NCBI GenBank assembly: GCA_028287505.1
Contig: JAQBPN010000107.1
Location: 1 to 64,000 of the forward strand
Origin: Fibrobacterota bacterium
GTDB lineage: Bacteria > Fibrobacterota > Fibrobacteria > UBA11236
Length of the DNA: 64,000 bases
Reading direction: 5' to 3'
The translations under genes were made by a program, and so were the position numbers. Positions within the stretch are counted from its first letter, which is position 1; each line of letters opens with the position of its first letter. Positions 60,153 to 64,000 of this stretch are shown one piece after another. The notes under the pieces were generated by a model. It had not been told where the DNA came from and did not search any database. It was given only the letters and a program-made list of their open reading frames with translations.

Positions 60153-61129
60153 CGTCCGGGGCGGCCAACCCCTTGCCGGTTTCCGTGATCATCCCGACCT
60201 ATATGCGCGATAAGGTGCTGTGGGACAGCGTGGAAGCCCTGCGCGGACAAATGCGGGAGGGGGACGAATTGCTGGTGGTGGATCAGAACCGGCCCCCGTT
60301 GCGGGCGCCGCCGGGATTGGAGGGCCCTTGGCTGCGCCTATGCCGGCTGGAAACGCCCTCCCTGACCCGGGCCCGCAACCTCGGCATCAACCTGGCGCGG
60401 CATGACCGCGTCATCTTCCTGGACGACGACATCATCCCGGACGCGAACCTCCTGGACCGTCTCAAGCAGGTTACCCTGGAGCATCCCGATCGGATCCTGA
60501 CGGGCGTGGTCGACCAGGACGACAAACCGGAAGACGTGCCCACGCCGGGTTACGTGAATCTGGAAACCGGGGAAATCCGCACCAACTTCAGCCGGCCCCA
60601 TGCCGGGGAGGTCCCGTTCTTTCCCGGCTGCCTTTCCCTGGTGCCCAAGGCCTGCCTGCCTCCGGAGCCCTACTTCTGCCCCGCCTTCCGGGGCGCGTCC
60701 CAGGGCGAGGAGATCGATTTCTCCCTGCGCGTCCGCGCGCGCGGCGTGCGCATCCTGTCCGACCCGTCCATCCGCATCTTCCATCTCAAGGTGGTGGAAG
60801 GCGGCTGCCGCTCTCCGGAATTCCGCCGGCGGTTCTTCCTCGATCAGGTATTCAACCAAAGCCTTTTCTTCGCGCGGCATGGCGTGCTCGCGCATCTGCC
60901 TGCTTTTTTCAAAAGGCTGAAGGGCTTCATCGAATTCCACACGCGTAATGAGGAAAACCGATCCCATTCACCCTTGATGGTGACATTCGCGTTTGTGCGA
61001 TTGGCGTGGGGTTTATCAGTGGGACTAAGATTTCGGTGGGGCGATGCCATGGGAATGCGCTGGGGCGATGCTGCCGACGTCGGGCGTCCGGCTCCCTTGG
61101 AGCCGTCGGCGTCGGGCGTCGGGCGTTAA
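60149..61129 (+). CDS. Family 2 glycosyltransferase
   Basis: 326 aa; ATG 60149 overlaps the lipoprotein TGA (ATGA). The GT-A domain has SVIIPTYMRDKVLWDSVEAL, VVDQNRPPLRA, TRARNLGINLARHDRVIFLD, the DDD motif of FLDDDIIPD and the EEIDFSLRVRARG acceptor-side block. The C-terminal ~30 residues are unusual: a WGDAMGMRWGDAADVGRPAP stretch followed by a tail (SASGVGR) encoded by the left arm of a palindromic repeat (61110-61125). This suggests the repeat inserted into or just at the original 3' end. It probably adds a sugar to a lipid-linked or surface glycan. Confidence 0.88.
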   Translation: MTSGAANPLPVSVIIPTYMRDKVLWDSVEALRGQMREGDELLVVDQNRPPLRAPPGLEGPWLRLCRLETPSLTRARNLGINLARHDRVIFLDDDIIPDANLLDRLKQVTLEHPDRILTGVVDQDDKPEDVPTPGYVNLETGEIRTNFSRPHAGEVPFFPGCLSLVPKACLPPEPYFCPAFRGASQGEEIDFSLRVRARGVRILSDPSIRIFHLKVVEGGCRSPEFRRRFFLDQVFNQSLFFARHGVLAHLPAFFKRLKGFIEFHTRNEENRSHSPLMVTFAFVRLAWGLSVGLRFRWGDAMGMRWGDAADVGRPAPLEPSASGVGR

Positions 61130-61267
61130 GAAAAACCAAGCCCGGTCAATCTGGGGAGCTTCCTGGTTTTTTCTTTACGCCCGAAACCGCGGACCAAGGG
61201 TCCGGGGCGCCATGCCGATGTTTTTCAATTCTTGCGCTCGCACGCGCCGGTCGCCCGACGCCCGACG
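61110..61267. repeat. REP-like long inverted repeat
   Basis: CGTCGGGCGTCGGGCG at 61110-61125 is a perfect 16-bp inverted repeat of 61252-61267, with a 126-base spacer. The left arm is coding, at the end of the glycosyltransferase. The right arm continues into GAAATG, so that CGCCCGACGAAATG (61259-61272) is identical to 22343-22356. It lies between convergent genes, a typical position for REP/BIME elements. Confidence 0.7.
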
Positions 61268-61310
61268 AAATGCCGCCCAAAGCATCAATGTGTCGGGATC
61301 CTCGAAATCT

Positions 61311-62162
61311 CTACAACCCTTCTTCTTCCCCCGCCGAGCGCCGCAGATAGAACCTGCCCTCTTCCCACACCAGCCATACCGGAACCGTGTCCAGCCGGAT
61401 GGGCGTACCGGCCAGCAGGATTTGCAGAGCGGGATGGTGGTCCGCGCCGTAGGCGGAATGGTGTTCCAGGATGATGCGGACGGAACTGGCGCCCTTGATG
61501 AGGGCTTTGCTCTCGGAGCCCGAGGTCCAGAATTCGCCCAGCCGCGCTTTCCAGGTGGGATCGATGAAGTGCGGCTTGTAGGTCACGTGCGGGAATGCCT
61601 CGCGCATCACCTTGAAGCTTTCCAGGTTCTCGCGGCTGTCGTCGTAGAAGGAAATATCGTTGAACCCCCTCCCCACCAGGTCCTGGGCGATGACCATGGC
61701 CTTGCGCTGGGAGACGGACAGGCTGGAGAAGGGCGCCGAGCCGGCCATGCCGCCGCGGTCCTTATAGCCGGAAAAGCGCCGGTCGGATACGGCGAAAATG
61801 AGTTCGTTGGACAGGCGAACGCCGAAGATGGAACGGAAAAGCCGGATCAGGAAAGGAGCGTGCAACTTCTTGTCGGCGCGGGCGGTGAGGATGCCGAACT
61901 CGCTATGGGTTCCGTGTTTCAGAATGGTATCGATGATGGTTTTGGTGTATTTCACGATGATTCCCCGGGACAACACTCCCAGGTCCGAGAACTCCCGGAA
62001 ATCGAAAACCTCGCCTTCCGCGGCCTGATAGACCGTGAACTCGGACGGGGCGAGGGCGCGCAGCAACCCGCCCTGGGCGTCGCGCACCAGGACGCGGGCC
62101 TCCGTCCGGATCAAGGTATCGTCGAGGTCGAAAAGGTGGATGCTTTTCCGTTGGCCGTCCAT
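61311..62162 (-). CDS. HAD-superfamily hydrolase
   Basis: 283 aa. HAD motif I is FDLDDTLI (Asp nucleophile at about residue 12), motif II is GILTARADK, and motif IV is SFYDDSRENL (about 170). The fold is decorated by a cap region between motifs I and II. Such proteins are phosphatases or related phosphotransferases; the small-molecule or protein substrate cannot be inferred. It starts 137 bases before, and divergent from, the RND exporter gene, and is convergent with the glycosyltransferase. Confidence 0.82.
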   Translation of the reverse strand: MDGQRKSIHLFDLDDTLIRTEARVLVRDAQGGLLRALAPSEFTVYQAAEGEVFDFREFSDLGVLSRGIIVKYTKTIIDTILKHGTHSEFGILTARADKKLHAPFLIRLFRSIFGVRLSNELIFAVSDRRFSGYKDRGGMAGSAPFSSLSVSQRKAMVIAQDLVGRGFNDISFYDDSRENLESFKVMREAFPHVTYKPHFIDPTWKARLGEFWTSGSESKALIKGASSVRIILEHHSAYGADHHPALQILLAGTPIRLDTVPVWLVWEEGRFYLRRSAGEEEGL

Positions 62163-62299
62163 GCTGCATCAATTTATCAAACTTAACGCCCGGTAGGCAT
62201 GGCGTACGGGGCCGGATTGGAGACTCCCCCCTTTATTAATGCTAAATTAGCGGTGGCCGTTTTTGCGGTCCTTTTTACGGTCCGATAGCGTCAAAAACC

Positions 62300-64000
62300 A
62301 TGTTCACCTACCTCTGTAAACTGTTCCACCACTTGCACTCCCGGCCGCGCACCGTGCTGGCCTTGGCCGTTCTGCTGACCCTGGCCGCCATCTTCCCCCT
62401 CAAGCGGCTGGAAACCCGCATGAACATCACCGATTTGCTCCCGGAAGAGTTTTCCAGCGTCAAGACCTGGCGGCAGATCGGGGAAAAGTTCGGCGGTCTG
62501 GGTCATCTGGCCATCGTGGTGCATTCGGAGGACTCCGCCGCCAATGCGGCCGCCATCGATTTCCTCGCCGATCACCTCCGCAACCATCCGGACGTCAATT
62601 TCCTGGAGTATCGCACGGAGGCGGAATTCTACAAGGCCCACAAGCTGCTCTATATCACCCTGAAGGATCTGCAGGAAGTGGATAAGCGGGTGGAAACCGG
62701 TTTCTACCTGAGCCGGAAAAAGCGCAACCCCCTGATCCTGGATCTGCTCGACGAGGACGAAAAGGAAAGCTCTTTCGAAGCCACCAGCCTGGACGATCTG
62801 CAGAAGAAATATTTCGCGCGCCTGCAAGGTTACCTGGGAACCCCGGACGGCAAAACCCTGGTGCTGCGCGTGTACCCCAATTTCGACATCAGCGACATCG
62901 CCCGCTGCCGGGCCTTCCACCATGACGTGAAGACGGTGACGACGCAATTCCGGGAAATGGCTCCCAACCAGCCGGAAATGCTCTTTACGGGCGATATGAT
63001 GCGCAACATCCAGAATGAAGGCCGCCTCTATTCGGAAATCATCGACTCCGCCAAGAGCTCCCTTTATCTGACCGCGCTCCTGCTCCTGCTTTATTTCATA
63101 CGCATTCCCGTGGGCGCCATCCTGTCGTTGATTCCCTTGGCCATGGCCACCATCTGGACCCTGGCCATCACCTCCAAGGTGGTCGGCTATCTCAGCCTGG
63201 TCACGGGACCGTTGAGTCTCCTCCTGGTGGGCATCGGATTGGAGTCCGCCATCCAATTGCTGGCGCGCTGGCGGGAGGAGCGGCGCAAGAACTTCAGCGC
63301 GGCGGTCGCATTCGAAACCATCATCCTGGAAACGGGCCCCGCCATCACCACCGGCGTGCTGGTAAGCGCGGCCGCGTTCCTCACCCTGATGATCACTGAC
63401 TTCCGGGGCTTCGCCCAGTTCGGCCTGATGGCCGGCATCGGCATGCTCTGCACCCTGGTGGCGGTGCTGGGGGTTTTCCCGTGCATCCTGATCATCGTGG
63501 AATCCTACGGCGTGCTGCCCCCCATGGGCAGCCGCATCTACAACTTCAACCTGTTCCGCAGCCGTCCCTACAGGAAATGGCGCTGGCACCTGGCCGCCCT
63601 CTGCGTCTTCACCCTGTTCGCGGTGCATCGCGGCATCCAGCTCAAGTTCCAGTTCAACTTCGACAAACTCACCTTCCCCAACGGAAACCTCCAAGCGGAC
63701 AGCCTGGTCCAGGCCGCCGGCGAAGCCATCGTGCCGCCCGCGGTGGTGATCACGAAGGACTACGGGGAAGCCCAATCCGTGGCGGATGCGGTGCGCCGCA
63801 TGATGCGGGAAGACACCCTGACGCCTACCATCCAATCGGTCACAACCATGACGGATCTGCTGCCCGCGGACCAGGACGAGAAGCTGGCGATCATCGCCAA
63901 GCTGAAAAAAGCCGTAACCCCGGCCGTGATCGCCAGCGCGCCCGGTCCTTTGGGCGAGAACCTGGAAAAGCTGCGGGACGCCTGGGAAACGCGCAAATTG
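62300..64000 (+). CDS. RND/MMPL-family exporter, truncated by the right window edge
   Basis: An open frame from ATG 62300 continues to the last base (567 codons seen). The first transmembrane helix (about 20-36, TVLALAVLLTLAAIFPL) is followed by RMNITDLLPEEFSSVKTWRQ, a periplasmic loop of ~220 residues, and then a helix cluster (about 255-400) with LYLTALLLLLYFIRIPVGAI, GIGLESAIQLLARW and FAQFGLMAGIGMLCTLVAVL. This is the Patched/MMPL/HpnN layout of lipid or hydrophobe exporters. The second half and its second loop lie outside the window, starting after about residue 430. The ATG has no strong SD. Confidence 0.85.
   Translation, partial: MFTYLCKLFHHLHSRPRTVLALAVLLTLAAIFPLKRLETRMNITDLLPEEFSSVKTWRQIGEKFGGLGHLAIVVHSEDSAANAAAIDFLADHLRNHPDVNFLEYRTEAEFYKAHKLLYITLKDLQEVDKRVETGFYLSRKKRNPLILDLLDEDEKESSFEATSLDDLQKKYFARLQGYLGTPDGKTLVLRVYPNFDISDIARCRAFHHDVKTVTTQFREMAPNQPEMLFTGDMMRNIQNEGRLYSEIIDSAKSSLYLTALLLLLYFIRIPVGAILSLIPLAMATIWTLAITSKVVGYLSLVTGPLSLLLVGIGLESAIQLLARWREERRKNFSAAVAFETIILETGPAITTGVLVSAAAFLTLMITDFRGFAQFGLMAGIGMLCTLVAVLGVFPCILIIVESYGVLPPMGSRIYNFNLFRSRPYRKWRWHLAALCVFTLFAVHRGIQLKFQFNFDKLTFPNGNLQADSLVQAAGEAIVPPAVVITKDYGEAQSVADAVRRMMREDTLTPTIQSVTTMTDLLPADQDEKLAIIAKLKKAVTPAVIASAPGPLGENLEKLRDAWETRKL

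Noticed and set aside
62291-63835. A 514-codon antisense open frame at the right end
   Set aside because: The opposite strand encodes the RND/MMPL exporter with family motifs and transmembrane helices. The antisense product is Gln/His/Gly-rich without domains.
1-64000. CRISPR arrays, rRNA operons, insertion sequences with terminal repeats
   Set aside because: No regularly spaced direct repeats of 23-40 bases, no 16S/23S landmarks and no transposase gene with flanking inverted repeats were found.

Overview
ORGANISM. The window looks like a GC-rich chromosome segment from a Fibrobacterota-type diderm bacterium (inference). The evidence is a TIGR02147-family gene and a second decayed copy, two giant gingipain-type (C25) proteases ending in FlgD-like Ig domains, secreted proteins carrying CBM6/PKD modules, many lipoproteins, a TonB-dependent receptor, and a long pyrophosphate-type phosphofructokinase. 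No 16S rRNA or ribosomal protein is present to confirm the phylum.

LAYOUT. 1-6.7 kb is an accessory, partly decayed zone: a lipoprotein with a nucleoside-hydrolase-like fold coupled to a TIGR02147 gene, a VCBS/FG-GAP protein followed by a frameshifted and truncated glucose/sorbosone-dehydrogenase-like gene, a TIGR02147 relic, and a RelE-type toxin behind an antitoxin interrupted by a stop codon. 6.9-14.3 kb holds a large secreted propeller-CBM6-PKD protein and an outer-membrane receptor. 14.5-15.2 kb is a VapBC module with a palindromic operator. 15.3-20.3 kb is an AT-richer islet flanked by a 20-bp direct repeat that is the 3' end of tRNA-Pro(GGG). It carries a 1132-aa protein with an N-terminal restriction-endonuclease-like domain, a membrane-anchored 200-aa protein and a DUF2513-like protein. 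This is the best candidate for an undescribed (possibly anti-phage) system.

20.5-25.6 kb is housekeeping: PPi-PFK, NrdR, a degenerate SGNH protein, tRNA-Ile(CAT) and a lipoprotein. 25.7-34.2 kb is a tandem duplication of two ~1390-aa C25 proteases. 34.3-47.6 kb is a long minus-strand block: SppA, LysM lytic transglycosylase, acidic protein, TPR/TonB-C protein, diguanylate cyclase, histidine kinase, NtrC-type regulator with partner kinase, a FlgN-like coiled coil and a TPR protein. It reads as an envelope/surface-function block with its own signalling. 47.7-54 kb has SerA, a secreted or anchored protein of unknown function and a Fe(III)-type ABC importer. 54-62.2 kb has methyltransferases, two family-2 glycosyltransferases, an MFS transporter, an unknown lipoprotein and a HAD protein. 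62.3 kb to the end is an RND/MMPL exporter cut by the window.

Gene starts were chosen from Shine-Dalgarno spacing and overlaps; several use GTG or TTG. All functional names come from reading motifs, not from searches.
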